Shown: positions 15,877 to 24,559, numbered from the stretch's first letter. The stretch: DNA of 64,000 nt from Micromonospora lupini (GCF_026342015.1 NZ_JAPENL010000002.1:2671001-2735000); one strand, 5' to 3'. The notes: a model not told the origin generated them from the sequence alone. A program made the numbers and translations.

Positions 15877-17154
15877 CTACTGGGGAGTTGTGTCCATTTG
15901 GCGCGATTTTTCCACCGTGCGGACCGGCCCGGCCGCGCGGACCGGCAGGGCCACCAGCAGCAGCAGGCTGAGCAGCACGTAGCCGTTGCGCAGCACGAAG
16001 TCCACCGGGTCGTCGGTGCGGACCGGAGCCACCCCCCAGTCGTGGAACGACACCACACCGTAGATGATCAACGCGCCGGTGCCCACGGCGAGCCCGGCGA
16101 GCCAACGCCGCCGGCGGAACTCGTCCGGTCGATTCGCGCTCAACGCCGCGTCGGCGAGCAGTACCACCGCCGGCACGAACCAGTAGATGTGGTGGGTCCA
16201 CGTGATCGGGCTGACGAGCGCGCCGACCAGGCCGGTCAGGGTCAGGCCCGTCAACGCGTCACCGGCACGCGCGGCGCGGACCGCCCGCCACAGGCCGTAA
16301 CCGGCCACCACCGCGACCACCAGGAGCCACACCAGCCGGTCCGGCTTCTCCGGCGCAGTGAATCGGCTGAGCAGCCCGAAGAGCGACTGGTTGCCTGTGT
16401 AGTCGGTGCGACCCACCCGGTCGTTGTCCCACAGCTCCTGCGTCCAGAACCGCCACGAATCCCCGGGCGCGACCGCCGCCGCGAGCAGGGTCGCCGCTGC
16501 CGCCGTCGCGCTCGCCACCGCGGCGGCCCGCCAGCGTCGGGTGGCCAGCAGGTACACGATGAAGATGCCCGGGAAGAGCTTGAGCGCCGTCGCCAGCCCC
16601 ACGCCGACCCCGGCCCAGCGCCGCGCCTGCGGTACGGCGAACAGCAGGTCGGCCAGGATCAGCACGACCAGCAGCATGTTGATCTGCCCGAACGTGATCG
16701 TTTCGCGGGTGCTCTCCACCGCCAGCACCAGCAGCACGGCGACGGTAAGGGTGAACGTTCGCGGGAGGTGGTGCCGGGCGATCACCGGCGTTACCAGCCA
16801 CCGGGTGGTCACCACGACGGCCACCACCGTGAGCACCGTGAAGATCACCACGGTGGCACCGAGTCGGATCAGCCCGAACGGCCACAGCAGCAGGGCGCTG
16901 AACGGCGGATACGTGAAGTACAGCTCACCCTGCACCCGGTCCGGCTGGACGTAGTCGTAGAGCGGGTGACCGGCCGTCCACCAGTCCATCGCCGACATGT
17001 AGATCTTCAGGTCGAAGAAGTTGTGCACCAGACCGGGCAGGTAGAGCGCGGGCAGCACGGCGATCAGCGCCACGATCGCGACCAGCCGACGGACCGTACG
17101 GCCGCCGGGATCGTCGTCGGTGACGGCGGGCGGTGCGACGGGATCGGCTGGCAC
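15877..17154 (-). CDS. GT87-type polyprenyl-phosphate mannosyltransferase-like membrane protein (DUF2029)
   Basis: 425 residues from the GTG at 17154, which has AGGG eight bases upstream; the frame runs further upstream but would cover the orn start. About ten membrane helices. The first outside loop carries FFDLKIYMSAMDWWTAGHPLYDY with the acidic residues typical of GT-C enzymes, and GELYFTYPPFSALLLWPF and SPITWTHHIYW match DUF2029/GT87. Such enzymes use polyprenyl-phospho-mannose to extend phosphatidylinositol mannosides or wall glycans. Divergent from orn (73 nt). Confidence 0.87.
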   Translation of the reverse strand: MPADPVAPPAVTDDDPGGRTVRRLVAIVALIAVLPALYLPGLVHNFFDLKIYMSAMDWWTAGHPLYDYVQPDRVQGELYFTYPPFSALLLWPFGLIRLGATVVIFTVLTVVAVVVTTRWLVTPVIARHHLPRTFTLTVAVLLVLAVESTRETITFGQINMLLVVLILADLLFAVPQARRWAGVGVGLATALKLFPGIFIVYLLATRRWRAAAVASATAAAATLLAAAVAPGDSWRFWTQELWDNDRVGRTDYTGNQSLFGLLSRFTAPEKPDRLVWLLVVAVVAGYGLWRAVRAARAGDALTGLTLTGLVGALVSPITWTHHIYWFVPAVVLLADAALSANRPDEFRRRRWLAGLAVGTGALIIYGVVSFHDWGVAPVRTDDPVDFVLRNGYVLLSLLLLVALPVRAAGPVRTVEKSRQMDTTPQ

Positions 17155-17227
17155 TTGAGAAACCCTAGCGGTCCGTCGGGTCGAGAGCGCGCAGCCGTGG
17201 GGCGTGGGCTGCGCGTAGGCTGTCCCG

Positions 17228-17818
17228 GTGGCTGACCTCCTCGTCTGGATCGACTGTGAGATGACCGGGTTGGACCTCGGCAGCGACAAGCTGATCGAGG
17301 TTGCGGCACTGGTCACCGACCCCGACCTCAACGTGCTGGGTGACGGTGTCGACGTGGTGATCCACGCCGACGAGGCCGCGTTGGAGGCGATGCCGGAGGT
17401 CGTCCAGACCATGCACGCCAAGTCCGGCCTCACCGAGGAGGTCCGCCGCTCGGCGGTCACCCTGGCCGAGGCCGAGGACCGGGTGCTGGAGTACGTCAGC
17501 ACCTTCGTCAAGGACCCGCGTACCGCGCCGCTGTGTGGCAACTCGATCGCCACCGACCGTGGCTTCATCGCCCGGGACATGCCCCGCCTCGACGCGCACC
17601 TGCACTACCGCATGATCGACGTCTCGTCGATCAAGGAACTCTGCCGCCGCTGGTACCCCCGCGTGTACTTCGGTCAGCCGCAGAAGGGCCTGGCGCACCG
17701 GGCGCTGGCCGACATCCGGGAGAGCATCCGGGAGCTGGAGTACTACCGGCGCACCATCTTCGTCCCGCTGCCCGGCCCGGACGTCGAGACCGCCAAGGGC
17801 ATCGCCGCCGACCTCTGA
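17228..17818 (+). CDS. orn: Oligoribonuclease
   Basis: 196 residues, GTG start. Cytoplasmic 3'-5' exonuclease that clears 2-5-nt RNAs and pGpG. DEDDh motifs are visible: IDCEMTGL (about 8-15), LCGNSIATDRGFI (about 101-113) and LAHRALADIRESI (His and Asp near 157-162). Length is normal. A tRNA-His gene follows about 110 nt downstream. Confidence 0.97.
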   Translation: MADLLVWIDCEMTGLDLGSDKLIEVAALVTDPDLNVLGDGVDVVIHADEAALEAMPEVVQTMHAKSGLTEEVRRSAVTLAEAEDRVLEYVSTFVKDPRTAPLCGNSIATDRGFIARDMPRLDAHLHYRMIDVSSIKELCRRWYPRVYFGQPQKGLAHRALADIRESIRELEYYRRTIFVPLPGPDVETAKGIAADL

Positions 17819-17849
17819 CGGCACCTCCGCCTGCCGGCGCGGAACCCGC

Positions 17850-17880
17850 TGGACGCCGTGAGCCGTGGTGTGGCTATTAT
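17850..17880 (+). promoter_or_regulatory. Promoter of tRNA-His
   Basis: A clear -10 box TATTAT at 17875-17880 in an unusually A/T-rich spot, about 46 nt before the tRNA, with a weak -35 (TGGACG at 17850-17855, 19-nt spacing). Confidence 0.5.
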
Positions 17881-17925
17881 TGGTCCGCACCCCGCCCGGG
17901 GCGATCGACCGGGCGTCGGAGGCGT

Positions 17926-18002
17926 GGTGGCTGTAGCTCAGTTGGCAGAGCACCGGGTTGTGGTCCCGGTTGTCGTGGGTTCAATTCCCATCAGTCACCC
18001 CA
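17926..18002 (+). tRNA. tRNA-His (anticodon GUG)
   Basis: Acceptor stem GTGGCTG/CAGTCAC with the extra G at -1 (17926) facing C73 (17999), the tRNA-His identity feature. Anticodon stem-loop CCGGG-TTGTGGT-CCCGG gives GTG. The T-loop is TTCAATT. CCA is encoded at 18000-18002. Confidence 0.95.
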
Positions 18003-18006
18003 TCAC

Positions 18007-18040
18007 GACTCAGGCCCCCTCCTCGGAGGGGGCCTGAGTC
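18007..18040 (+). terminator. Terminator of tRNA-His
   Basis: Sixteen-bp perfect arms (18007-18022 and 18025-18040) directly after the tRNA CCA end. No T-run beyond GTTG. Confidence 0.75.
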
Positions 18041-18089
18041 GTTGCGTGGCCGGCTCGCGGCCAGGCCGGCTGGTGATCCACTCCGTAGG

Positions 18090-18134
18090 CAGGAATCCGG
18101 GGTGTCCGACCGAGTCGGACACCCCGGATTCCTG
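18090..18134. repeat. 45-bp palindrome between tRNA-His and L,D-transpeptidase genes
   Basis: Perfect 21-bp arms (18090-18110 and 18114-18134) around CGA. The right flank reads, on the minus strand, GATCGACTCGGGTTCC, nearly identical to the stem of the 6.1-kb palindrome. It lies 28 nt past the transpeptidase stop, so it may double as its terminator while belonging to a dispersed repeat family. Confidence 0.7.
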
Positions 18135-18161
18135 GAACCCGAGTCGATCGTGCCGCGTGGG

Positions 18162-19451
18162 TCAGGCGGTCGGCGTGGGGGACGGGGTGCCGGCGCCGTC
18201 CGGGGTCGGCGAGGCGTCCGGGTCGGCCGGCGGCTCGTACGGCAGGGCGCTGCCCTTCACGTACTCGTCCCAGCTCATGTTCCAGTCGGTCCAGCCGTTG
18301 CCGTTCTGGAGCTTGCGTTCGGTGCCCTTGACCGTGATCGGGTCACCGACCTGGGTGTTCTTGAACAGCCAGTCGCCGTTGGCCATCGACACGTTCACGC
18401 AGCCGTGCGAGACGTTGACGCTGCCCTGCTGTCCTTCGGACCAGGGGGCCGCGTGGATGAACTCGCCGCCCCAGGTGAGCCGCTGCGCAAAGTCAATCTT
18501 GGTGCGGTAGCCCTCGTCCGGGCCCAGCTCCTCCATCGTGTCGAAGACGGTCTTGCGCAGTTTCTCGATCACGACCATCGTCCCGCTGGACGAGGGGGTG
18601 CTCTTCTTGCCCAGGCTGACCGGGATGGTCTTGATCACCGAGCCGTTGCGGGTCACCGTCATCCGCTTGGTCTTGTTGTCCACGGTCATGATCAGCGACG
18701 AGCCGATCTTGATGTCCACGGAGAGGTCCGAGCGGCCGTAGTAGCCGTCACCCATCGGCAGGCCACCGGCCTGGACGCGGTAGGAGACCTTGCTGTTGGC
18801 CTTCCAGAACTCCTTCGGCCGGTACCGGATCTCGGTGGGGCTGACCCAGTGCCAGATGCCCGCCTGGACCGGCGTCGAGGTCACAGTCATTCGACGCTGC
18901 ACGTCGTCGCGGTAGTCCTCCGGAACGGCCCGGTCGAACTTCACGATCAGCGGCATCCCGACACCGACGACCTGGTTGTCGCCGAGGAAGCTGCTCACCC
19001 GGATCTGCTTGGCCGGCTTGGCCATCGTGGTGAAGGTGCTCGTCGCCGTCGCCGGCCGGCCGTCGTCGCCGGTGGCGGTGACGGTGGCGGTGTAGCTGGT
19101 GCCGTAGGCCAACGCCCCGCTCGGCAGCCACGTCTTGCCGTCCTTGGCGAGGGTGCCCTCGACGGCCTTGCCGGCCGCGTCCTTGAGGTCGACGGTGGTC
19201 TCGTCGGCGTCCTTCGTGGTGAAGGTGATGCCTGTGGACGCCGGTACGTCCTTGGCGTCCGCCGCCGGCTCGCTGATGGTCGCCGCCGCCTTGGGCGCCG
19301 GGCTCTCGCCGCCGCCCTGCCACGAGGACGGCTTGCCGCCGTCGCTGTCGGTGCAGGCGGAGGTGAAGGCCAGCGCCACGGCGAGAAGCCCCGCCGCGAG
19401 CACGCGGCGTCGCCCGCGGGGCCGGATCAGCTGGTCCTGGCTAGCTCGCAT
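18162..19451 (-). CDS. L,D-transpeptidase lipoprotein (Ig-like domains plus YkuD)
   Basis: 429 residues, ATG start. The lipoprotein signal ends in FTSAC, with the lipobox cysteine near residue 33. Two Ig-like domains (about 60-250) precede the YkuD catalytic domain, whose motif SHGCVNVS holds the nucleophile cysteine near 350. It makes 3-3 cross-links in peptidoglycan outside the membrane and is the target class of carbapenems. The tail is Pro/Thr/Ser-rich. A close paralogue lies immediately upstream on the same strand. Confidence 0.95.
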   Translation of the reverse strand: MRASQDQLIRPRGRRRVLAAGLLAVALAFTSACTDSDGGKPSSWQGGGESPAPKAAATISEPAADAKDVPASTGITFTTKDADETTVDLKDAAGKAVEGTLAKDGKTWLPSGALAYGTSYTATVTATGDDGRPATATSTFTTMAKPAKQIRVSSFLGDNQVVGVGMPLIVKFDRAVPEDYRDDVQRRMTVTSTPVQAGIWHWVSPTEIRYRPKEFWKANSKVSYRVQAGGLPMGDGYYGRSDLSVDIKIGSSLIMTVDNKTKRMTVTRNGSVIKTIPVSLGKKSTPSSSGTMVVIEKLRKTVFDTMEELGPDEGYRTKIDFAQRLTWGGEFIHAAPWSEGQQGSVNVSHGCVNVSMANGDWLFKNTQVGDPITVKGTERKLQNGNGWTDWNMSWDEYVKGSALPYEPPADPDASPTPDGAGTPSPTPTA

Positions 19452-19654
19452 GATGTCCTCACAGTCGTGGTCCCTGACCCATCGTCTCCTAATGACGCGT
19501 CAGAACCGGCCTCGGTTGCCGAGGGTGAACCGGAACACGCCGATCAGGATGCCGGCATTTTGGTACTATCCGGCGTTTCGTGATTCGGGCTCGTCTTTGT
19601 GCCGGGGGAGGGGTCGCCGCCGCCGTCGTCGCGGCGCGGGCAGTGCAAGGGTAC

Positions 19655-19687
19655 GCGCCGGCCCGTGCCATCGGCAGGGGCCGGCGC
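19655..19687 (-). terminator. Hairpin after second L,D-transpeptidase
   Basis: Ten-bp arms GCGCCGGCCC / GGGCCGGCGC (19655-19664 and 19678-19687), 15 nt beyond the stop of the upstream transpeptidase. It separates the two paralogues, suggesting separate transcripts. Confidence 0.55.
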
Positions 19688-19702
19688 GGAGGAGTCGAAC
19701 CC

Positions 19703-20974
19703 TCAGAGCGCGGGGCCGGACCCACCCTTGGGCACCGGCAGCGCGCTGCCCTTCACGAACTCCGACCAGCTCAGGCTCCACGCCGTCCAGCCGTTGCCGG
19801 CGGCGATCTTGCGCTCGGTGCCCTTGATCGTGATCGGATCACCGATCCGCGTCTTCTCGAACAGCCACCTGGCGTTCGCCGTCGACACGTTCACGCAGCC
19901 GTGCGAGACGTTCGACCGCCCCTGTACGCCCTCGGACCAGGGCGCGGCGTGGATGTACTCGCCACCCCAGGTGAGCCGCTGGGCGAAGTCGATCTCGGTG
20001 ACGTAGCGGTTGGCCGGGTCCGGGTCGTCGCGGGTGTCGAAGACCGTGGACTCCTTCTTCTCCATCACGACCATCGTCCCGCTCGACGACGGGGTGCTCT
20101 TCTTGCCCAGGCTCACCGGGATGGTGCGCGAGAGCGCGCCGTTCTCGTACACCGACATCTTCTTCGTGGCGTTGTCGACCTTCATCACGAACGACCGGCC
20201 GATCTTCGCGGTGGCCTTGCGGTCCACGTCGCCGTACTTGCCGTTGCTCAGCGGCACACCGGCAAGGGCGATCCGCACGGTGATCGTGGTGCCCGGCTGC
20301 CAGTACTCAGGTGCGCGGTAGTACGCCTGGGTGCCGTTGTCGACCCAGTGCCAGGCTCCCGGCTGCGGCGGGTCGGTCTTGACGAACATCCGCTTCTGCA
20401 CCGCGGCCCGGTCCTTCTTCGGGATGCCCGGGTGGAACTCGGTGACCACCGGCATGGCGACCCCGTAGCTCTTGTCGTCGAAGAGGTACAGGCCGGACCC
20501 GACTGTCGACTTCGGCTTGGCCATCGTGGTGAAGGTGCTGGTGCCCTGACGTGTCGTCCCGTCGGCCCCGGTGGCGGTCACGGTTGCGGTGTACTTGGTG
20601 CCGTACTTCAGGGGAGCGGAGGGCACCCAGGCGGAGCCGTCGGTGCGGAGCTTGCCCTCCACCGCACCCCCGCCGGCCGCGGCCAGGGTGACAGCGGACA
20701 CCTTCCCACCCTCCGGGAGCTTGGCGCTGATCTCCGTGCTCACGGGCTTGTTCTTCGTGTCGTTGGCCGGGCTCAGCGTCAGGGCCGGCCCGCTCGGCGC
20801 GCTCGACGCGCCAGGCGTCGACGGCGTAGCCGAGTCGGGTGCGGCACTTGCATCTGTCGATGTTCCGCCGACGAATTCCGGCTTCTTCTGCTCGTCGCCG
20901 CACCCGGTCAGTGCCAGCGACGCCGCCAGGGTCAGAGCGCCCACCACCGCCCCGGCTCGCGTGAACCGTGCCAT
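19703..20974 (-). CDS. L,D-transpeptidase lipoprotein, paralogue of the neighbour
   Basis: 423 residues. Start taken at the ATG at 20974 (MARFTRAGAVVG), with GAGG just upstream; an in-frame ATG 33 nt earlier exists. Lipobox LALTGC, then a Thr/Ser/Pro linker, two Ig-like domains and YkuD with SHGCVNVS near residue 356. The active site surroundings (LTWGGE then IHAAPWSEG) are the same as in the gene at 18.2 kb, but the N-terminal half has diverged strongly. This is an old tandem duplication, so the two may act at different growth stages. Confidence 0.95.
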   Translation of the reverse strand: MARFTRAGAVVGALTLAASLALTGCGDEQKKPEFVGGTSTDASAAPDSATPSTPGASSAPSGPALTLSPANDTKNKPVSTEISAKLPEGGKVSAVTLAAAGGGAVEGKLRTDGSAWVPSAPLKYGTKYTATVTATGADGTTRQGTSTFTTMAKPKSTVGSGLYLFDDKSYGVAMPVVTEFHPGIPKKDRAAVQKRMFVKTDPPQPGAWHWVDNGTQAYYRAPEYWQPGTTITVRIALAGVPLSNGKYGDVDRKATAKIGRSFVMKVDNATKKMSVYENGALSRTIPVSLGKKSTPSSSGTMVVMEKKESTVFDTRDDPDPANRYVTEIDFAQRLTWGGEYIHAAPWSEGVQGRSNVSHGCVNVSTANARWLFEKTRIGDPITIKGTERKIAAGNGWTAWSLSWSEFVKGSALPVPKGGSGPAL

Positions 20975-21113
20975 CCCCACCTCTGTTCTCGCGTACCTGG
21001 CGGACATCGTGCCGCATCAGTGCCCAGACCCACGCCCCCGTCCCGAGCCCGGTGGCCGGTTTATGGCTGTATGCCCGTTAAGCTCGACCGAAGGGGGGAG
21101 TCGGGTAACCGAA

Positions 21114-21143
21114 TTGGAGCCCCGGTTGGCAGGGTGCTAATGT
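21114..21143 (+). promoter_or_regulatory. Promoter of first tRNA-Lys
   Basis: -35 TTGGAG (21114-21119), 18-nt spacer, -10 TAATGT (21138-21143), ending 18 nt before the tRNA. The region from the -10 to the tRNA is closely repeated before the second tRNA-Lys (TAACGT at 31239-31244). Confidence 0.5.
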
Positions 21144-21161
21144 TCTCCCCGTTGCCGACGA

Positions 21162-21237
21162 GCGCCGCTAGCTCAACTGGCAGAGCAGCGGACTCTTAAT
21201 CCGCGGGTTCGGGGTTCGAGTCCCTGGCGGCGCACCA
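21162..21237 (+). tRNA. tRNA-Lys (anticodon CUU), copy 1
   Basis: 76 nt including encoded CCA. Acceptor GCGCCGC/GCGGCGC, anticodon stem-loop GCGGA-CTCTTAA-TCCGC giving CTT, T-loop TTCGAGT. Identical over all 76 nt to the copy at 31264-31339. Confidence 0.95.
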
Positions 21238-21242
21238 GCGAT

Positions 21243-21280
21243 ATCCAGGGGGCATGGCTCATCAGCCATGCCCCCTGGAT
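21243..21280 (+). terminator. Terminator of first tRNA-Lys
   Basis: Perfect 17-bp arms (21243-21259 and 21264-21280) with loop CATC, followed by CATTTT. Begins 6 nt after the tRNA. Confidence 0.8.
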
Positions 21281-21305
21281 CATTTTCGGGGCTGGCTACC
21301 GCACC

Positions 21306-22706
21306 GTGACGGCGGGCCCTGCCCCCATCGGCCTCGTCCGGTGGCGCAGAATCGATGCCGTGGATCTTCCTGCGGACTGGGTCTCGTTGCTGGGCCACCT
21401 CGACCGGAACGTGTCCTCCGGGCGGCCCTCGCCGGACACGGCGACGGTGTCCGAGCTGATGAGCAGCTATCGGGTGCCGGGGGTCAGCATCGCCGTCGGG
21501 CACGTGAGCGGGCAGGCGTGGACGGCGGGGTACGGCGTCACGGGCGGTGAGACGTCGACGCCCGTGACGGCGGGCACCGCGTTCGCGGCCTGTTCGATAA
21601 GCAAGCATGTCGCCGCCTTCGGCGCGCTGCTGCTGGTTCAGGAGGGTGTCCTCGATCTGGACACCGAGATCGGCGCGTACCTCACCTCGTGGCAATTGCT
21701 CGACCGGGCGGGTCAGCAGTCCCGCGTCACGGTCCGGCAACTGCTGGCGCACACGGCGGGGCTGTCCGACACCTGGTACCGCGGCTATGTCGCGGATCGC
21801 GTCCCGTCGCTGGCCCAGGTCCTGGAGGGCAGCGGCCCCACGACGACTCCACCGGTGCGGGCGACCCTCCTGCCCGGCAGCCGTTTCCGGTATTCGGGCA
21901 GCCACTACTCGGTGCTCCAGCAGGTGGTGGCGGACGCCACCGGCACACCGTTCGAGGACCTCATGCGAACTCTGGTGCTGCAACCGTTGGCCATGGCCGA
22001 CAGCAGCTTCGACCAGAGCTTTCCGCACCAGCGGCCGCAGGTGGTGGCTCGTGGCCACCACGTGGGCGGCACCGGCGTTCCCGGCGGTTGGCGCGTACAG
22101 CCGGAGACGGCCGCGGCCGGACTGTGGAGCACTCCGACCGACCTGATCCGGCTCGACCTCGAGATCGCCCGGGCGGCCTCGGGGGAGTCGACGCTGCTCG
22201 GCCGCGACCTGGCCACCGAGATGTGGACACCACAGATCGCCGGCGGTGGCTACGGGCTCGGCACCGAGATCGACGACCGCGCCGGGCGCCGACGTTTCGG
22301 GCACACCGGGTTGAACGTCGGCTACACCTGCTTCTCCTACGTGTGGCCGAACAGCGGCACCGCCGTTGCCGCGATGACCAACTCGCAGGATGGCTGGGAG
22401 CTGCTGACAAGCATCCGCGCCGCCGTCGACCGTCGGTACGCCACAAGCGTCCCCGCCGTACGGCTGGATGACGTGACGGGTCGCTACGTCCTGCGCGACG
22501 ACTACCCGATCGACATCGCGGTGACCGACGGGCACCTGACCTTCTCCGCCGCCGCGCAGCAGCCGGTGGTCCTGCTGGCCGACGCGGACGGTCGCTACCT
22601 GCACCCGGGGCTCGACCTGGAGGTTCGGTTCGTGCGGAGCGACGACAAGCGGTACGTCCTGGAGCTGCGGCAGGAGGGCGTCACGCAGACCGCGAAAAGC
22701 CAGTGA
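21306..22706 (+). CDS. Serine hydrolase of the beta-lactamase/class C fold
   Basis: 466 residues from a GTG at 21306; the start is uncertain because no good ribosome site is visible and the first 40 residues are poorly conserved in character. Catalytic SISK motif at 97-100 (Ser97 nucleophile, Lys100), FRYSGSHYSVL supplying the tyrosine motif near 199, and GHTGLN near 338. No signal peptide, so cytoplasmic. The last 90 residues form a separate beta domain (VTGRYVLRDDYPI...). Family members include esterases, D-aminopeptidases and beta-lactamases; the reaction here is not inferable. The stop is 3 nt from the convergent TetR stop. Confidence 0.85.
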   Translation: MTAGPAPIGLVRWRRIDAVDLPADWVSLLGHLDRNVSSGRPSPDTATVSELMSSYRVPGVSIAVGHVSGQAWTAGYGVTGGETSTPVTAGTAFAACSISKHVAAFGALLLVQEGVLDLDTEIGAYLTSWQLLDRAGQQSRVTVRQLLAHTAGLSDTWYRGYVADRVPSLAQVLEGSGPTTTPPVRATLLPGSRFRYSGSHYSVLQQVVADATGTPFEDLMRTLVLQPLAMADSSFDQSFPHQRPQVVARGHHVGGTGVPGGWRVQPETAAAGLWSTPTDLIRLDLEIARAASGESTLLGRDLATEMWTPQIAGGGYGLGTEIDDRAGRRRFGHTGLNVGYTCFSYVWPNSGTAVAAMTNSQDGWELLTSIRAAVDRRYATSVPAVRLDDVTGRYVLRDDYPIDIAVTDGHLTFSAAAQQPVVLLADADGRYLHPGLDLEVRFVRSDDKRYVLELRQEGVTQTAKSQ

Positions 22707-22709
22707 GCC

Positions 22710-23330
22710 TCACGTGCTGGCCGCGTCGAGGGCCGGCGCCACGACGGCGAAGGCCCGGTCGGCCAACTCGGCCAGACGCTGCTCGTCGTCGCCCGTCCGC
22801 CACTGCTGCAGCACCGTGTCGAATGCCAGCAGGGCCATGCCGGCGGCCATCCGCGGGTAGGGGTCGGCGTCCGGGTCGAGACCGCGGCGGGCGGCCAGCT
22901 CGGCTGCCAGTCGTGTGCGCCACTGGATCTGGTGTTCCAGCCAGCGAGCCTGCAGGGCAGTGGTGTCCAGGATGAGTCGGACCACGACGCGGGCTCGCTC
23001 GGTGTGGTCGGGGCGGTCGGTGCAGGCCGCGAGTGGCACCCAGAGGGCTTGACGCAACGCGACCGACGGCGGCTCCGCAGGTGGTCGAGCGGCGAGTTCC
23101 GCGACGATGTCCGCGCTCATGTCGGCCAGGAACCGGACGACGACGTCCTCCTTCGACGCGAAGTAGCGGAAGAACGTACGCCGCGACATGCCGGCCGCCG
23201 CCACGATGTCGTCGACGGTGACCACGTCGAAGCCCTTGGTGGCCAGCAGCATCAGGGCGGCGTCGCGCAGCTCGGCGGCAACGAGCTGGCGCTTGCGTTC
23301 GGCCATGCTGCTGTCTGCGCGGGATGGCAT
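22710..23330 (-). CDS. TetR-family repressor beside an SDR gene
   Basis: 206 residues, ATG start (a second Met at residue 9 also possible). N-terminal HTH: LRDAALMLLATKGFDVVTVDDIVAAAGMSRRTFFRYFASKED (about 20-62), textbook TetR. The C-terminal ligand domain ends LAELADRAFAVVAPALDAAS. Divergent from the SDR gene with a 79-nt gap that holds an inverted repeat overlapping the SDR promoter, so it most likely represses that gene and possibly itself. Confidence 0.92.
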   Translation of the reverse strand: MPSRADSSMAERKRQLVAAELRDAALMLLATKGFDVVTVDDIVAAAGMSRRTFFRYFASKEDVVVRFLADMSADIVAELAARPPAEPPSVALRQALWVPLAACTDRPDHTERARVVVRLILDTTALQARWLEHQIQWRTRLAAELAARRGLDPDADPYPRMAAGMALLAFDTVLQQWRTGDDEQRLAELADRAFAVVAPALDAAST

Positions 23331-23356
23331 TCGCCGATGCTATGCCATGCCTACCT

Positions 23357-23403
23357 TGGCACTCCGCGCATTCCTTGACACCGAGTGCCACGGGGAGCAC
23401 AGT
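23357..23403 (+). promoter_or_regulatory. SDR promoter with candidate TetR operator
   Basis: Inverted repeat TGGCACTC / GAGTGCCA (23357-23364 and 23383-23390) flanks a consensus -35 TTGACA (23375-23380). Seventeen nt later is CACAGT (23398-23403), a weak -10, which would put transcription start at about the ATG at 23410, giving a leaderless mRNA. Confidence 0.55.
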
Positions 23404-23409
23404 GGACGC

Positions 23410-24348
23410 ATGACCGCTGCCGGCTGGACCGCCGCACGCATCCCCGACCTGTCCGGCCGCACCGTCGTCGTGACCGGTGCCACGGCGGGGCTCGGCCTGG
23501 TCACCGCTCGGGCGCTCGCCGTCCACGCCGCGCACGTCGTGCTTGCCGTACGCGACGAGGAGAAGGGCCGCCGCGTGGCAGCCGGCATCCTCGCCGCCCA
23601 GCCCGGCGCCCAGCTGGAGGTACGGCGGATCGACCTGGCCGACCTCGACTCGGTACGCGCGTTCGCCGACCGGATGCACGCCGACCACCGTCGGGTGGAC
23701 GTGCTGATCAACAACGCCGGGGTGATGGCCCCACCGCGCACCCTGAGCCCGCAGGGGCACGAGGTGCAGTTCGCGACGAACCACCTCGGGCACTTCGCGC
23801 TCACCGGGCTCCTGCTCGATCTCCTGCTGGCCGGCAGTGACCCGCGGGTGGTCACGGTGACCTCGGTCAACCACCGGCGGGCGAGGCCGCCCTTCGCCGA
23901 TCCGGGCGGCGAGCGGGGCTACTCCCCGATGGGCTTCTACAACACGTCCAAACTCGCCAACGCGATCTTCGGCTGCGAGTTGCACCGCCGGCTCAGCGCG
24001 GCCGCCAGCCCGCTGCGGAGCGTCCTCGCCCACCCTGGCTACACCGCGACGAACCTGCAGACGAGCGCCACCACGCCGATCTGGCGGATACTGCTGGGCC
24101 GGATCGGCAACCCGCTCCTCGCCCAGCCGGTGGAGCGTGGCGCCTGGCCGCAGTTGTTCGCCGCCACCGACCCCGACGCGCTGTCGGGCCAGCTCGTCGC
24201 CCCGGGCGGGCCGGCCGAGCTGCGCGGTCACCCTGCGCCGGGCAAGCTGTCCGCGGCCGCGACCGACCCGGAGCACGGCCGCCGCCTGTGGGAGCTGTCC
24301 GAACAGGCCACCGGTGTACGGTTCGGCGCGCTGCGGCCGTCGAGCTGA
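23410..24348 (+). CDS. Short-chain dehydrogenase/reductase (retinol-dehydrogenase-like)
   Basis: 312 residues, ATG start. Classical SDR: cofactor motif TGATAGLG (about 20-27), NNAGVMAPP (about 102-110), catalytic Tyr/Lys in YNTSK (about 177-181) and upstream serine in VTSVNH. The Arg in AVRDEEKGRR after beta2 favours NADP(H). Length and the LAHPGYTATNLQ block match the group annotated as oxidoreductases resembling retinol dehydrogenases. Substrate unknown. The divergent TetR gene suggests induction by a small hydrophobic compound. Confidence 0.92.
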   Translation: MTAAGWTAARIPDLSGRTVVVTGATAGLGLVTARALAVHAAHVVLAVRDEEKGRRVAAGILAAQPGAQLEVRRIDLADLDSVRAFADRMHADHRRVDVLINNAGVMAPPRTLSPQGHEVQFATNHLGHFALTGLLLDLLLAGSDPRVVTVTSVNHRRARPPFADPGGERGYSPMGFYNTSKLANAIFGCELHRRLSAAASPLRSVLAHPGYTATNLQTSATTPIWRILLGRIGNPLLAQPVERGAWPQLFAATDPDALSGQLVAPGGPAELRGHPAPGKLSAAATDPEHGRRLWELSEQATGVRFGALRPSS

Positions 24349-24404
24349 CCCGCCAGTCGGCTCCTCCGACCGACGGTCGGACTCCGTCCCTGGCGTGACG
24401 ACGG

Positions 24405-24520
24405 GCGGCCTTGCCGCTCGCCCGCGGTCCCGCGTGGCCTTGCCGCTCGCCCGCGGTCCCGGGCGGCCTTGCCGCTCGCCCGCGGTCCCGCGTGGCCTTG
24501 CCGCTCGCCCGCGGTCCCGC
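24405..24520. repeat. Four tandem copies of a 29-nt unit
   Basis: Units at 24405-24433, 24434-24462, 24463-24491 and 24492-24520, differing at one or two positions (GCGG or GTGG at the left end, C or G at the right end). Core GGCCTTGCCGCTCGCCCGCG. Because 29 is not a multiple of three, the frame shifts each unit, and it lies between a gene end (24348) and the GH3 promoter, so it is non-coding. Behaves like a minisatellite. Confidence 0.85.
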
Positions 24521-24559
24521 ACGGCTTCGCGATGAGATGGCAGTTCGGGCGATGCGCTG

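Noticed and set aside
15877..17580. Longer GT87 protein with about 140 extra N-terminal residues
   Set aside because: The extension would run across the orn start on the other strand, is not membrane-like, and a GTG with AGGG upstream at 17154 gives the normal family length.
24405..24520. CRISPR-like regular 29-nt repeats
   Set aside because: The units abut with no spacers and no cas genes are in the window; this is a tandem minisatellite.
22681..24522. Long minus-strand open frame across SDR and repeat region
   Set aside because: It reads through an obvious SDR gene on the other strand and frame-shifting repeats; no family motif.
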